The notes under the pieces: model-generated
The model's database searches: none
The model's input: only the letters and a program-made list of their open reading frames with translations
What the model was told of the DNA's origin: nothing
Source of the DNA: Corynebacterium jeikeium
Lineage (GTDB): Bacteria; Actinomycetota; Actinomycetes; Mycobacteriales; Mycobacteriaceae
Length of the DNA: 64,000 nucleotides
Assembly: GCF_000738175.1 (NCBI RefSeq)
Contig: NZ_JFCH01000054.1
Location: 91,756-155,755 of the forward strand
Direction: 5' to 3'
Made by a program: the position numbers and the translations under genes
Part shown: positions 36,678-46,522 of the stretch, piece by piece
Layout of the letters: every line of letters begins with the position of its first letter
Numbering within the stretch: position 1 is the stretch's first letter

Positions 36678-37851
36678 TGCGATCAACGTTGCTTTGGTGC
36701 TCGCAGCTGCAGCGCTTGGTTTGCTGAGCATTGCACTCAACGCCAACCCGGTGCCTACGCAGGACAACGCAGTCTCCAACAGCTTGGCCATCTACTATTC
36801 GCTGGGGCCAATCCTGGGCTTTATCGGTGCTAAAGAGATGGCACGCTTCCGTTCCTTTTTTAAGTCCCGCGGCTCTGTGCAGGATGTTTTTAAAGTCTGG
36901 CTCAGATCCTTGGCGCTTCCGCTATTGCTCGCGGTGGTAGTGGTGCTGGCCTACCTCGCAGTGCAGCTGGCGGATATCGGATACGTAGAGTCCGCACAGT
37001 CCCTTGCAACGGGGCTGGTCTTTATTGTTCTTCACGGCGGGGCATGGCTGAGCTTGGGGGCAACTTTAGGGCTGTACCTACCAGCAATTGTGGCGATCGC
37101 TGTCGGCCTGCTTCTTCCTTATATCCTGGTCGCTTACCCGGTGTCGCTCTCAAACGTGGCGTGGCGACAAATGTTCGGGCAGCCGTTCAGCTCCTGTTGC
37201 CAGGTATCGCAGAGCGTGGACCCGATTCTGTGGAAGGCTTCGGCGCTGGTGCTGGGGGCTATATGCGTTTGCTCGTTGCTGTTGACCGCTGCTTTTCATG
37301 GAAATTGGCTTCCGGGGCTGTCCGCGTGGCCACTTCGCGTGGCAGTCATTGCTCTGTTCGGCGTGAGCTGTGGATTAGGCTACGGAATCGCCCAAGACGG
37401 AAACTATAGTTCCGCGGTGCCCCGCCCCCAAAAGCGCATGATCTGCGAGGGAGCATTGTGTTACTGGCGCGAAACCCCACCTGAGCAGATAGACGCAAAC
37501 CGCAAGGTGTGGGAATCTTTGGGCGTCACTACCTATAGGCTGATCGACGCCGAACCGCAACGGGACGGCGACATCTGGCTCGCCCACTCGAATCAGCAAC
37601 AGGAAGTAAAGCACGCGCTCCTGGTCGAACTCCTCAGCAACGAACCTGCGCTTAAGGGGGCACCATCGTGTTGGGGAACTCCGCAGGAACCAGTATCAGT
37701 CGCGGAGTCTCTTCCCGATCTGACGGAAGAAGAACTGGAACGAGCGACCCTGACACCTTCCGGACAATGGCGCGGGGTGCATGGCACGAATGAGGGAGTG
37801 GACGTGAAGTTCATCCTTGATCGGGCGAACTCCGAGTGTTGGGAGGGATAG
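36664..37851 (+). CDS. ABC permease with C-terminal extracytoplasmic domain
   Basis: 395 residues. About seven hydrophobic segments fill residues 1-240. A soluble domain follows (about 243-395) with Cys residues in ICEGALCYW, SCWG and ECWEG. With an odd number of helices and the N-terminus inside, that domain would lie outside the membrane. A Cys-Cys pair (FSSCCQ) sits in the loop before helix six. I do not recognise the family; actinobacterial permeases with extracytoplasmic domains beginning with a paired-Cys motif are the closest idea. Translationally coupled to both neighbours. Confidence 0.72.
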   Translation: MSRINAINVALVLAAAALGLLSIALNANPVPTQDNAVSNSLAIYYSLGPILGFIGAKEMARFRSFFKSRGSVQDVFKVWLRSLALPLLLAVVVVLAYLAVQLADIGYVESAQSLATGLVFIVLHGGAWLSLGATLGLYLPAIVAIAVGLLLPYILVAYPVSLSNVAWRQMFGQPFSSCCQVSQSVDPILWKASALVLGAICVCSLLLTAAFHGNWLPGLSAWPLRVAVIALFGVSCGLGYGIAQDGNYSSAVPRPQKRMICEGALCYWRETPPEQIDANRKVWESLGVTTYRLIDAEPQRDGDIWLAHSNQQQEVKHALLVELLSNEPALKGAPSCWGTPQEPVSVAESLPDLTEEELERATLTPSGQWRGVHGTNEGVDVKFILDRANSECWEG

Positions 37852-38444
37852 TGTCTACCCAGCATCGAGGACAGATCTATTGGCGCGGACATTCCGCGAC
37901 CTATGCGGTGATGCTTCAGGTATTCGGCGTCGTGGGCGCCGTCCTGTTCGGCACGACCACGATTCCCATTCCCTGGGCTTCGTGGAGTTCGTCCGGAGTC
38001 GTTCCGTTTAACTTTGTGTTCTCCATCGCTATCGTTAGCTCTGCGGTGATGTTCTGGGATAACCGGCTTTCCCAGCTGGAAGAACTAACTGGCCGCACGT
38101 GGGCGGCCTGCGACTGGCTTTTCCTTGGGATTTGCTTGGGCGAATGCGGCGTTGTCGCGGTCTTGGGCAACCCAGGCATGTTGCAGTACACGCTTATTGC
38201 ATTGTCGGTGATTTTCGGCGCATGCTTGGTGGCAGACCTGCGAAAGAGCTTCTATGGACTGCTTCTGCTAACTGCCGCCCAGTGCCTGCTCATATCGGTG
38301 TTGCCAAGCAAATACCTGCCATTGTTCTGGTCGCCCAGGATCGATGTGATTGTGATTGCGCTTCCCATCTGCCTGCTACTTTTCGCGGCAGTGCGGAGCG
38401 CTATCAAGAAGGCCGAGCCCCGGTTGGCTCAGCTCAGCAGTTAA
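37851..38444 (+). CDS. Six-helix membrane protein of the ABC operon
   Basis: Unknown, 197 residues, six predicted transmembrane segments spaced evenly with short loops. GTG 37851 shares its G with the stop of the permease (TAGTG), and GGGAGGG lies just before it. It may be a second permease subunit. The 3' end overlaps the convergent FAH-family gene by 11 bp. Confidence 0.68.
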   Translation: MSTQHRGQIYWRGHSATYAVMLQVFGVVGAVLFGTTTIPIPWASWSSSGVVPFNFVFSIAIVSSAVMFWDNRLSQLEELTGRTWAACDWLFLGICLGECGVVAVLGNPGMLQYTLIALSVIFGACLVADLRKSFYGLLLLTAAQCLLISVLPSKYLPLFWSPRIDVIVIALPICLLLFAAVRSAIKKAEPRLAQLSS

Positions 38445-39252
38445 TGCGGTTGCAGATTTCCCCGATGCCGTCGATAGCGATGCGCACCTCGTCGCCATCG
38501 GCCAGGTACTGCGGTGGGGTCATGCCATGGCCGACGCCCTCTGGTGTGCCCGTCACGATGACGTCACCAGGTGCCAACGAGGCGAAATTGCTGATGTAAT
38601 CCACCAGATCCTGTGGCTTAAACACCAGGTCGGCAACGCTGTGCTCCTGGCGGAGTTCGCCGTTGACCCAGGTGCGCAAGACAGCCCCTTCCGCAATCGG
38701 ATCGAAGTGTTCGGCGGGAACCATCCATGGGCCGAATCCGCTGGAGCGGTCCAGGTTCTTGCCCTGCAGCCACTGCTGGGTGCGGTACTGCCAGTCGCGC
38801 TGAGAGAAATCATTCATCACGGCGTAGCCCGCGATCTGGCCGGCCTCTCCCATAATGACGGCGAGCTCGCCCTCGTAGTCTGCCTGCGCAGAGAGCTCCG
38901 GAGGCACCACTACCTCGTCGAACGGGCCTGCCAAGGCGGAGGCGTACTTCACGAACAGAGTGGGGTGGTCTGGGATCGGGTGCCCCATCTCTGCGATGTG
39001 TTCCCTGTAGTTCAGGCCGACACAGAAAATTTTCCCGGGGTTCGGTACGACCGGCCCCAGCTGGTCGGCGGTGAAGGTAACGGTAGGGAGGGAATCCAGC
39101 TCCGTGCTGCTGATCGGCGCCTTGTACGGGAACTCGGCAAGGAGTTTGCCCTCGCCGCCTTCGGCGGAATAGGAGGTGACGGCGATGGGCTGCCACGCAT
39201 CCCGGTTGTTGAGGCGGATGGTGGCGAATCTCGTGATGCTTTGAGTGTGCAT
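38434..39252 (-). CDS. Fumarylacetoacetate hydrolase family protein
   Basis: Probable hydrolase or decarboxylase of a 2-oxo acid or acylpyruvate. The 272 residues contain the FAH core: FCVGLNYREHIAEM, LFVKYASALAGPFDEVVVP, the metal-binding DYEGELAVIMG and NDFSQRDWQ, then VTGTPEGVGHG. The N-terminal 60 residues form the usual small domain. ATG 39252 is preferred to the codon three residues upstream. The substrate cannot be told, as no aromatic-degradation genes are adjacent. Confidence 0.88.
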   Translation of the reverse strand: MHTQSITRFATIRLNNRDAWQPIAVTSYSAEGGEGKLLAEFPYKAPISSTELDSLPTVTFTADQLGPVVPNPGKIFCVGLNYREHIAEMGHPIPDHPTLFVKYASALAGPFDEVVVPPELSAQADYEGELAVIMGEAGQIAGYAVMNDFSQRDWQYRTQQWLQGKNLDRSSGFGPWMVPAEHFDPIAEGAVLRTWVNGELRQEHSVADLVFKPQDLVDYISNFASLAPGDVIVTGTPEGVGHGMTPPQYLADGDEVRIAIDGIGEICNRINC

Positions 39253-39301
39253 GCCTTCCACGATACTGACACGCAGGGGAAAGAGGCTGGATGCGCATGC
39301 C

Positions 39302-39317
39302 TATACTGTGTGGTGTG
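39302..39317 (+). promoter_or_regulatory. Probable leaderless promoter of cysS
   Basis: TATACT (39302-39307) ends 7 bp before the GTG at 39315; no ribosome site is present. Confidence 0.6.
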
Positions 39318-40751
39318 ACTTTGCGAATCTACGACACTGCCGCCCGCCAGCTCCGCGACTTTGAGCCTATCCGTGAAGGCCATGCCTCGATCTATCTGTG
39401 TGGAGCGACCGTGCAGTCGATCCCGCACATCGGACATGTACGCAGCGGAGTCGCTTTCGACATCCTGCGCAACTGGCTGGAGGCCAAGGGGCTGGACGTC
39501 GCTTTCGTAAGGAACGTCACCGACATTGACGACAAGATCCTGACCAAGGCCGCGGAGAATAACCGCCCGTGGTGGGAGTGGGCTGCCACGCACGAGCGTG
39601 CGTTTAACTGGGCTTATGACCAGTTGGGCGTCACCCCACCTTCCATCGAGCCCCGCGCCACAGGGCACGTGCCGCAGATGATCGAGTACATGCAGCGCAT
39701 CATCGACAACGGCCACGGCTACGCCGCAGACGGCAACGTGTACGCGCAACCCGCGACGATCGATAACTACGGTTTCCTGTCCGGCCAGAAGCTGGATGAG
39801 ATGGATCAGGGTGAATCCGCGGGCACCGGCAAGCGCGACCCGCGCGACTTCACCATGTGGAAGGCAGCCAAGCCGGGCGAGCCGGCCTGGGACACTCCGT
39901 GGGGCCGTGGCCGCCCGGGTTGGCACATCGAGTGCTCCGCGATGGCCACGACCTACCTGGGCAGTGAGTTCGACATTCACTGCGGTGGGTTGGACCTGCA
40001 GTTCCCGCACCACGAGAACGAGGCCGCGCAGGCGACGGCAGCGGGGGATGGGTTCGCGCGCTACTGGATGCACAACGGCTGGGTGACGATGTCCGGTGAG
40101 AAGATGTCGAAGTCCCTTGGCAACGTGCTTTCTATCCCGAATGTGCTGAAGCTGGTGCGTCCGGTTGAGCTGCGCTACTACCTGGGCAGCGCGCACTACC
40201 GTTCGATGCTGGAGTACTCCGAGGCTGCGCTGGGCGAGGCCGCTGCGGGCTACCGCCGCATCGAGAAGTTCCTGGTGCGCGCCATCGAGTTCGTCACCGG
40301 AGAGACCGCTGTGGACCCGCAGGCGCTGCCGGTGGGCGAAGTGCCGGAACAGTTCGCGGAGAAGATGGACGACGACCTGGCCGTACCGCAGTCGCTAGCC
40401 GTGATCCACGACGTGGTTCGTGAGGGCAACAAGCTACTGGACGCAAAGCCCACGGACGAGGCAAAGCAGCAGGTTAAGGAGATCGCCGGACAGGTTCGTG
40501 CGATGGCCGCTGTGTTGGGCGTGGATCCACTGAGCGAGACGTGGCTGGAATCCACCAAGGCCGCTGCTGGCGGTTCTGATGTGGCGATGGGCGCCCTGGA
40601 CGTGCTGGTTAAGGCTGAGTTGGAGCGCCGTGCTGAGGCCCGTGCGGCCAAGGACTGGGCCACCGCCGACGAGGTGCGCGACCGCCTGGCTGAGGCTGGC
40701 ATCGAGGTTACGGATACAGCCGATGGCGCGAAGTGGTCGCTGAAGGGGTAG
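39315..40751 (+). CDS. cysS: Cysteinyl-tRNA synthetase
   Basis: Class I synthetase for tRNA-Cys. From GTG 39315 it has 478 residues: zinc Cys29 followed by HIGH in [10 protein letters not shown], zinc residues in HIECSAM and [15 protein letters not shown] in [10 protein letters not shown], and a C-terminal DALR/anticodon part. Length and the N-terminus ([17 protein letters not shown]) fit CysS rather than the mycothiol ligase MshC. The 3' end overlaps a convergent membrane-protein gene by 44 bp. Confidence 0.95.
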   Translation: MTLRIYDTAARQLRDFEPIREGHASIYLCGATVQSIPHIGHVRSGVAFDILRNWLEAKGLDVAFVRNVTDIDDKILTKAAENNRPWWEWAATHERAFNWAYDQLGVTPPSIEPRATGHVPQMIEYMQRIIDNGHGYAADGNVYAQPATIDNYGFLSGQKLDEMDQGESAGTGKRDPRDFTMWKAAKPGEPAWDTPWGRGRPGWHIECSAMATTYLGSEFDIHCGGLDLQFPHHENEAAQATAAGDGFARYWMHNGWVTMSGEKMSKSLGNVLSIPNVLKLVRPVELRYYLGSAHYRSMLEYSEAALGEAAAGYRRIEKFLVRAIEFVTGETAVDPQALPVGEVPEQFAEKMDDDLAVPQSLAVIHDVVREGNKLLDAKPTDEAKQQVKEIAGQVRAMAAVLGVDPLSETWLESTKAAAGGSDVAMGALDVLVKAELERRAEARAAKDWATADEVRDRLAEAGIEVTDTADGAKWSLKG

Positions 40752-41295
40752 TTCCATAGACGTACTCGTCGGGTTGTAACTCTGATCCCGGAAGCTCGAC
40801 CTCGTCGTCATACATTTCTTCGGGTACGAAATATTCTTCGTCGTTCGACCACATGGGGTTCAGGCCTGGCAAGAACCAAATGGTGGCGGCAGAAACGATG
40901 GCGATGATGATGCCGCCCAGTGTTGCGTGCTCCGGCGGGATGTACCAAAAACCGGCCACAATCAGGGCGCCGATGGAGCCGATACACAGGGGGAGGAAGA
41001 GGTTCAGATTCAACCTGTTTGCGGTTCTGTATTCGACCCAGTCCTCGCTGGGGAAGCGGCTGCGGGCTTGGGAGCGGATCCGGCGCTGCGTTTTCTGAGA
41101 ACATACGACGCATGCGATGGCGACTAGTGCCAGCCCGACTCCGGCGATAATGAAGTCGCCGACTACTGCGCCGTATGCCATCACGCCGATCGATACGGTT
41201 AGGGCAAAGCGTTCGGTCGCGGAAAGCGGAATTGCCTGGTGGGGGTCTACTTCAGGGTAGAGGTTGGCCAGAGGGGCCGGGGTGTATGCGGTCAT
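40708..41295 (-). CDS. Four-helix membrane protein, unknown
   Basis: 195 residues with hydrophobic segments at about 28-45, 48-65, 100-118 and 124-142, and an acidic Tyr/Glu/Asp-rich C-terminal tail. No family recognised. ATG 41295 has AAAGGA upstream. It is divergent from htaA, sharing the 209-bp gap that holds DtxR-like boxes, so iron control is possible but not shown. It overlaps the cysS 3' end by 44 bp. Confidence 0.65.
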   Translation of the reverse strand: MTAYTPAPLANLYPEVDPHQAIPLSATERFALTVSIGVMAYGAVVGDFIIAGVGLALVAIACVVCSQKTQRRIRSQARSRFPSEDWVEYRTANRLNLNLFLPLCIGSIGALIVAGFWYIPPEHATLGGIIIAIVSAATIWFLPGLNPMWSNDEEYFVPEEMYDDEVELPGSELQPDEYVYGTTPSATTSRHRLYP

Positions 41296-41392
41296 TCTTC
41301 GCGTCCTTTCTCGGGGGTGAGAGGTGGGGGTGGGGGACGAAACTAAACATAAGATGCTTTCGTCTCTTAGGCTGACTCATGATACTTTCAGC

Positions 41393-41431
41393 TAAGTCGA
41401 GCCTTACCTAATTAAGGTAACACTATCCTAA
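41393..41431 (+). promoter_or_regulatory. Two tandem DtxR-like boxes before htaA
   Basis: TAAGTCGAGCCTTACCTAA (41393-41411) and TAAGGTAACACTATCCTAA (41413-41431) each match 14 of 19 positions of the DtxR consensus TTAGGTTAGCCTAACCTAA, and their centres are 20 bp apart. Together they also form the palindrome TTACCT-N5-AGGTAA. They lie about 75-110 bp before htaA in an AT-rich promoter region. Confidence 0.72.
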
Positions 41432-41504
41432 TCTAATGGGTAAAACCTAGGTAGAGGTAAGGCGGCGCAAATCTTTTGATGTTTCAGTTTTGAGTAGGAT
41501 CAGC

Positions 41505-43439
41505 ATGCATCTTTCACCGTTTGGATCACGTCGAGGCTCCTCGCGACGGTTGTTCGTCCGCGCATCCACGGCTGTGGCTGCCACCTCCGTACTTGCCTTC
41601 GCTCCCGTAGCATTTACCACGGTCGCTACCCCCGTTGCCTCAGCGGCGGGAACCTGTGAATTCAATTGGGGTATCAAGCAGAGCTACCGTGCCTATATCC
41701 AAGGCCCTGTCGCTAAAGGCGGATGGGGTGGCGACGGTATCGGCTTTAATGGCGATAAGACCGGCCCGAATGGAGCCTTCCAGTTCCGCCCCCAAAAGCC
41801 CCAGGTAAACGGTGATACGGTGACGGTTCCGCTCAACGGAGTTCTCCGTTTCAACGGCCACAACTATGGCGGTGATGACCTGTTAGATATGACGCTCTCC
41901 GATTGGAAGGTGCGCGCAAAGGGAAAAACCGCCGAGATTCTGGTGGACTATGTCTCCTATGAGTCGGACATGGTCAATAAGAGCAAGCGAGGAGCCAAAA
42001 TCACTGGCGACGATGAAGTCATCGCCAAGGTGAACCTGTCCACCCCGGTGACCCCTGGCTCAGGGAGCGTGAACCTTTCTGGTTCTACGACACTTACTCA
42101 AGGTGGCAGCCGGCTGTTTCTCGCTTACAATGCGGGAACCTCGATGGATCCAACCAGTGGCTCAGTGGCTTTGGACGGCAGCTGTGGATCAGATTCGGGC
42201 AGTGGCTCGGGATCGGGCGAAAAGCGCACGCTGACCACGATCGATGGCAACTTCACCGGCTTTAACAAGGAAGCTATGGGAATTCTGTCTGAGACGAACG
42301 ACACGATGAACGCCCTGACCACTTTCATGGGTAACTCCCAAGCCTTCTTGGACGAGTATGAATCTTTCGTCAATCGCGGGAGCGTAAAGAACGGATCTTC
42401 TAGCGGAAGCGACTCCGGAACTAGCTCTACCTCCGGAACGAACTCTAACTCCAACTCCGGTTCTGGTGGTGGATCGGCCTCTGGCGGAACATCGCTTGGA
42501 GCAGGGAACAGTGGTGCGCGAAACGGCGGAACAGGCGGCGGGTCGGCCGCCAGCGGAGGCGGAACAACCCGGGGCGGTGCCACAGCAGGTAGAGCAGCTG
42601 GTGGCGGTGGAGACCTGCACTGCGAGTCGGTCAAGGCAGTCGAAAGCGCCAAGGCATCGTGGGCTCTGAAGGAATCCTTCCAGTCGTACATCACCGGCTC
42701 TATCGCTAAGGGCAAGTGGGATTTGAGCGGGGTCGGATACAGCGGCGGCAAGTATCAGTTCACCGGCAACGGCGGCAACGTCGATACGTCTTCTCAACAG
42801 GGAACGATTTCCTATGGTGGCGCGATGCAATTCACCGGTCACAACGGAATTCTCGACCTGAACATTGCGAATCCGGAGATCCAGTTCAACGGTGGAACAG
42901 GAAGGCTTGTTGCCGATGTTCGTTCTTCAAACATGGAAGGGGAGAAGCGAGACTTCGGGCGCACAGTGCTGGGAGACCTGAGCTTTAGTTCCCTTGATAT
43001 CTCGGATAACTCAGTAAGCGGAGAGGCGAGTGTATCGCTGACCCAGGATGGCTCTGTGGCTTTCGCCGAATTTTACGATCCGGGAACTCAACTAGCGCCC
43101 ATATCTTTCAGCGCCCAGCTAGGTGGCCAGGGTGACTGCGACGCAGTGGGCGGTACGACAGCATCTGGATCGAGTGCGGGTGGATCGGGCGGTGGTTCTT
43201 CTGCTGCGCACAATGCTGCCGCCGCGAAGCTCGCCGGCAATAAGGACGGTTCCGGCAATGGCGTCGACGGCGATTCTTCATCGGCGGGGTACGAAAACGG
43301 ATCGAGCAAATTCAAGGTTAAGCCTGCTGCGGCTGAGGGTCAGGATGAGAACCCGGCTACTTACCTTCTCGGATTGATCGTAGGAGTCATCGTCGCAGGT
43401 GGAAGCATCGGTCGACTGGTTGTAAGTAATCCGTCTTAA
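41505..43439 (+). CDS. htaA: HtaA, cell-surface heme-binding protein with two HtaA domains
   Basis: Takes heme, probably from hemoglobin, and passes it to HmuT. The 644 residues comprise a signal peptide (about 1-48), an HtaA domain (about 50-225), a Gly/Ser/Thr-rich linker (about 280-370), a second HtaA domain (about 378-550), another Gly/Ser/Ala linker and a C-terminal transmembrane helix (about 615-635). Presumed heme contacts are Tyr64 (YRAYIQG) with His119 (FNGHNYG), and Tyr395 (FQSYITG) with His446 (FTGHNG); the 51-residue spacing of the second pair equals Tyr361/His412 of C. diphtheriae HtaA. ATG 41505 follows AGGAT. First gene of the heme operon. Confidence 0.94.
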   Translation: MHLSPFGSRRGSSRRLFVRASTAVAATSVLAFAPVAFTTVATPVASAAGTCEFNWGIKQSYRAYIQGPVAKGGWGGDGIGFNGDKTGPNGAFQFRPQKPQVNGDTVTVPLNGVLRFNGHNYGGDDLLDMTLSDWKVRAKGKTAEILVDYVSYESDMVNKSKRGAKITGDDEVIAKVNLSTPVTPGSGSVNLSGSTTLTQGGSRLFLAYNAGTSMDPTSGSVALDGSCGSDSGSGSGSGEKRTLTTIDGNFTGFNKEAMGILSETNDTMNALTTFMGNSQAFLDEYESFVNRGSVKNGSSSGSDSGTSSTSGTNSNSNSGSGGGSASGGTSLGAGNSGARNGGTGGGSAASGGGTTRGGATAGRAAGGGGDLHCESVKAVESAKASWALKESFQSYITGSIAKGKWDLSGVGYSGGKYQFTGNGGNVDTSSQQGTISYGGAMQFTGHNGILDLNIANPEIQFNGGTGRLVADVRSSNMEGEKRDFGRTVLGDLSFSSLDISDNSVSGEASVSLTQDGSVAFAEFYDPGTQLAPISFSAQLGGQGDCDAVGGTTASGSSAGGSGGGSSAAHNAAAAKLAGNKDGSGNGVDGDSSSAGYENGSSKFKVKPAAAEGQDENPATYLLGLIVGVIVAGGSIGRLVVSNPS

Positions 43440-43487
43440 TCCGCCTACTAGGTGGCAAGACACTGCTCAGTTAGAAAGCACGTTTTA

Positions 43488-44579
43488 ATGTCCATTGTTC
43501 TTAATCGAACTGTGCGGTTAGCGTTCCGCACCTGTGTGTTGTTTATCTGCACGGCTAGCATCGCTGCGTGTGGCGTTAAGGGCGCCTATGAATCCGAAGC
43601 TGATGCTGCTCTGCGAAACGACATCAAGAATGCTGCTGATCTGCAGGATCCTCGTAGCTTTGAGGGCGTTTCGGAGGTCAAGGACTTCACGGATGTGGAG
43701 CCTGTGACCAAGAATCCATCCCCGAAGCTGCCGGTGGAGCTGACCGACGCAGACGGCCACGATGTCAAGGTTAATAAGCTCGATCGGATTCTGGCTCTTG
43801 ACCTGTACGGTACTTACACTAAAACCCTTACTGGCCTGGGTCTTGCCGATCGGATTGTAGGCCGCACGGTCTCTTCTACTGAAAACATCTTGGCCGACAG
43901 GCCAGTGGTCACTCAAGGTGGGCACAACATCAACGTGGAAGCCGTGTTGTCGTTGGAGCCGGATATCGTCATCGTGGACCACTCCATCGGGCCACGGGAC
44001 GCTATCGATCAGATTCGTCAGGCGGGCGTGACCACTGTGGTCATGGAACCGACCCGCACGATCGATTCGGTAGCCGAGGACATCACCACGCTCGGTGCTG
44101 TCGTGGGCCTCCCGGAGGATGCGGAAAAGCTTGCGGATCGCACAGTCGAGGAAATAAATCTGGATAAAGAGACCATCAAGAAGATGGTGCCCTCTACACC
44201 GATGCGGGTGGCATTCCTTTATGCCCGTGGAAATGGTGGAGTGTTCTTCATCATGGGCGAAGGGACCGGAGCAAAAGACCTGATCGAGGGCGTTGGTGCG
44301 GTTGACGTGGGGACGGAGAACAACCTTTCCTACATCGAACCAGCCAATGCGGAGTCGCTAGCTAGGTTAAACCCAGATGCGTTCATCATGATGACCGGCG
44401 GGTTGGAATCCACCGGAGGGATCGAAGGCCTGCTCAAACGCCCCGGCATAGCTCAAACCACGGCAGGACAGAAGCGGCGCGTAATCACGATTCCAGATGG
44501 TCAATCGTTGGCGTTCGGCCCTATGACTGGGCAAACACTTTTGCGGACAGCGAAGGCGTTATATGACCCACACGGTTAA
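43488..44579 (+). CDS. hmuT: HmuT heme-binding lipoprotein
   Basis: Substrate-binding component of the heme ABC transporter. The 363 residues start with a lipoprotein signal (lipobox SIAAC, Cys28). His146 (TQGGHNIN) and Tyr245 (AFLYARGNGG) fall 99 residues apart like the two axial heme ligands of corynebacterial HmuT. Type III periplasmic-binding fold. ATG 43488 is chosen over the GTG 36 bp upstream because it opens directly into the signal peptide. The 3' end overlaps hmuU by 17 bp. Confidence 0.95.
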   Translation: MSIVLNRTVRLAFRTCVLFICTASIAACGVKGAYESEADAALRNDIKNAADLQDPRSFEGVSEVKDFTDVEPVTKNPSPKLPVELTDADGHDVKVNKLDRILALDLYGTYTKTLTGLGLADRIVGRTVSSTENILADRPVVTQGGHNINVEAVLSLEPDIVIVDHSIGPRDAIDQIRQAGVTTVVMEPTRTIDSVAEDITTLGAVVGLPEDAEKLADRTVEEINLDKETIKKMVPSTPMRVAFLYARGNGGVFFIMGEGTGAKDLIEGVGAVDVGTENNLSYIEPANAESLARLNPDAFIMMTGGLESTGGIEGLLKRPGIAQTTAGQKRRVITIPDGQSLAFGPMTGQTLLRTAKALYDPHG

Positions 44580-45612
44580 TACGAACGAGTTTCTCCGGGC
44601 GCGAACGCGCCGATGGGTAGGGATTTTCGGTGCACTGGTGGTGCTAATGCTTGTTGCTGCGGTGCTATCGATCGTGCTTGGACAGTACTACGTGCCACTG
44701 CAGGATTTAGGTTCAATCTTGCTGGGGAAAGACCATCATTCAGGTCTGGCCTCCAGCGTAGTGTGGGATATTCGCTTGCCGCGCATCCTGCTGGGGTTCC
44801 TAGTCGGCGCATGTTTGGGTGTGGCTGGAACATTGATGCAGGCGGTGTTTGCCAACCCTCTGGCCGAGCCATCGATTATTGGCGTGACCTCGGGCGCCGG
44901 GGTTGGTGCGGCGTTGGCAATCGTCTTTAACCTTGCTTTCTTCGGCACGTTCACCGTTCCGTTCTTCGCCTTTCTTTCCGCATTGGTTGCCGCTGGCCTG
45001 ATTTACCAGCTAGCACGAAGTCAAGGCCGAGTTGTGGTTATCAATCTGGTTCTCACAGGTATCGCGGTCAATGCCGTGTGTGGAGCAATTATCTCCTTCA
45101 TGGTCTATTTGGCTCCGACCGCCAGTCGGGAAGAGATCATCTTTTGGCAGATGGGATCCCTAAATGGTGCCCAGTGGAAGCACGTTTGGGCGGTTTTGCC
45201 GATCACGATGGTTGGAATTGCCGTAGCCCTACGGATGGGTGGGGCACTAGACGTGCTTGCTTTGGGTGAGAAAGCCGCTGGTCACACAGGGATCAATGTA
45301 AGTCAATTGAGAGCGATTGTGATCATCGCTGCGACCGTACTCACTGCAGGTGCAGTTGCCTTTGCTGGGCTCATCGGCTTCGTAGGGCTGATTATCCCGC
45401 ACCTGTTGCGAACGGTCATGGGGCCGGAGAATTATCTCCTCATCCCTGCTTCTGCGCTTGGCGGGGCGGTCTTGATTGGTCTGGCCGATGTGGCTGCCCG
45501 CACGTTGATTGAATTCGCAGATTTGCCGATTGGCATCTTCACTGCCCTTGTCGGCGGCCCGACTTTCTTCGTTCTGCTGCGCCGAATGATGCGAAAGGGG
45601 ATGCACGCATGA
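44563..45612 (+). CDS. hmuU: HmuU heme ABC permease
   Basis: FecCD-family permease with about ten transmembrane helices in 349 residues. Family features include WDIRLPRILLGFLVGACLGVAGTLMQAVFANPLAEPSIIGVTSGAGVGAA near the N-terminus and the coupling helix region GFVGLIIPHLLR. Starts inside hmuT and ends overlapping hmuV by four bases (ATGA). Confidence 0.95.
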   Translation: MTHTVNTNEFLRARTRRWVGIFGALVVLMLVAAVLSIVLGQYYVPLQDLGSILLGKDHHSGLASSVVWDIRLPRILLGFLVGACLGVAGTLMQAVFANPLAEPSIIGVTSGAGVGAALAIVFNLAFFGTFTVPFFAFLSALVAAGLIYQLARSQGRVVVINLVLTGIAVNAVCGAIISFMVYLAPTASREEIIFWQMGSLNGAQWKHVWAVLPITMVGIAVALRMGGALDVLALGEKAAGHTGINVSQLRAIVIIAATVLTAGAVAFAGLIGFVGLIIPHLLRTVMGPENYLLIPASALGGAVLIGLADVAARTLIEFADLPIGIFTALVGGPTFFVLLRRMMRKGMHA

Positions 45613-46517
45613 GTGCTCACGGTAGCGATGCGACTACTAACAGTATGGCTATCGGCGATAAGGCCATTGAGGTATCTGGCCTCGCCGTCGACGTTGGTGC
45701 CAAGCGGTTGCTCAGTGACATTAGTTTTGTCGCTCGTGCCGGCGAGGTCACAGGGCTCATTGGGCCGAATGGTGCTGGTAAGTCGACGCTGCTCGCCGCG
45801 CTGTCTGGGGATATTAAACCTACTGAGGGTGTGGTTTCCGTCGCCGGATTAGACCCCTCTCGGGCCGATGCAAGGGCAATGGCGCAGCGCCGTGCGGTGT
45901 TGCTTCAGGATGTCCAAGTCGCGTTTGAGTTTCTTGTTCGAGATGTTGTGGCGATGGGACGGCGACCGTGGCGAGGGACAGTCGATAGCAGTGTGGATGA
46001 GCTCATTGTTGACGCTGCTCTGGACGCCACCGGTTCCACTGCGTTGGCAGTTCGTGACATCGTCACTCTTTCCGGTGGCGAACGTGCTCGGGTTGCGTTG
46101 TCCCGAGTTTTGGCCCAGCAAACACCGGTGGTGTTGTTAGACGAGCCGACCGCGGCGATGGATATCCGTCATCAGGAACAAGTCTTGAGCTTGATGCAGC
46201 AGATCGCTCACAGAGTTGGAACTGCGGTGGTGATTGTGTTGCATGACCTCGACGCAGCTGCGGCGTATTGCGATCACATCGTCTGTCTATCGAATGGGCG
46301 AATTGCCGCCGCTGGATCGGTTGATTCGGTCTATACCGACGAGATTCTCTCCAGCGTTTATGACTGGCCCATCGAAGTTGTCCGCAGTGCGGATAATGAC
46401 GTCTCTGTTCGTCCGCGGCGGAGGGATCCGCCAGCTGCAGTAGCTCGACTGCTTTCTGCATATCAATCCATTCCATTCACTAGGGCTAAGTCCCTAGGAT
46501 CCATTCATCAGGAGTAA
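45609..46517 (+). CDS. hmuV: HmuV heme ABC ATPase
   Basis: ATP-binding subunit for HmuTU. The 302 residues contain Walker [10 protein letters not shown], signature LSGGERARV and Walker [13 protein letters not shown] with an H-loop ([13 protein letters not shown]). It carries about 25 extra residues at each end compared with the minimal domain. It is coupled to hmuU through ATGA; htaB follows after 5 bp. Confidence 0.95.
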   Translation: MSAHGSDATTNSMAIGDKAIEVSGLAVDVGAKRLLSDISFVARAGEVTGLIGPNGAGKSTLLAALSGDIKPTEGVVSVAGLDPSRADARAMAQRRAVLLQDVQVAFEFLVRDVVAMGRRPWRGTVDSSVDELIVDAALDATGSTALAVRDIVTLSGGERARVALSRVLAQQTPVVLLDEPTAAMDIRHQEQVLSLMQQIAHRVGTAVVIVLHDLDAAAAYCDHIVCLSNGRIAAAGSVDSVYTDEILSSVYDWPIEVVRSADNDVSVRPRRRDPPAAVARLLSAYQSIPFTRAKSLGSIHQE

Positions 46518-46522
46518 TTCTC

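Noticed and set aside
39315..40751. MshC (mycothiol ligase) as identity of the cysS gene
   Set aside because: The length (478 residues), the N-terminus and the position after ispD-ispF fit CysS; MshC is shorter with a different N-terminal extension.
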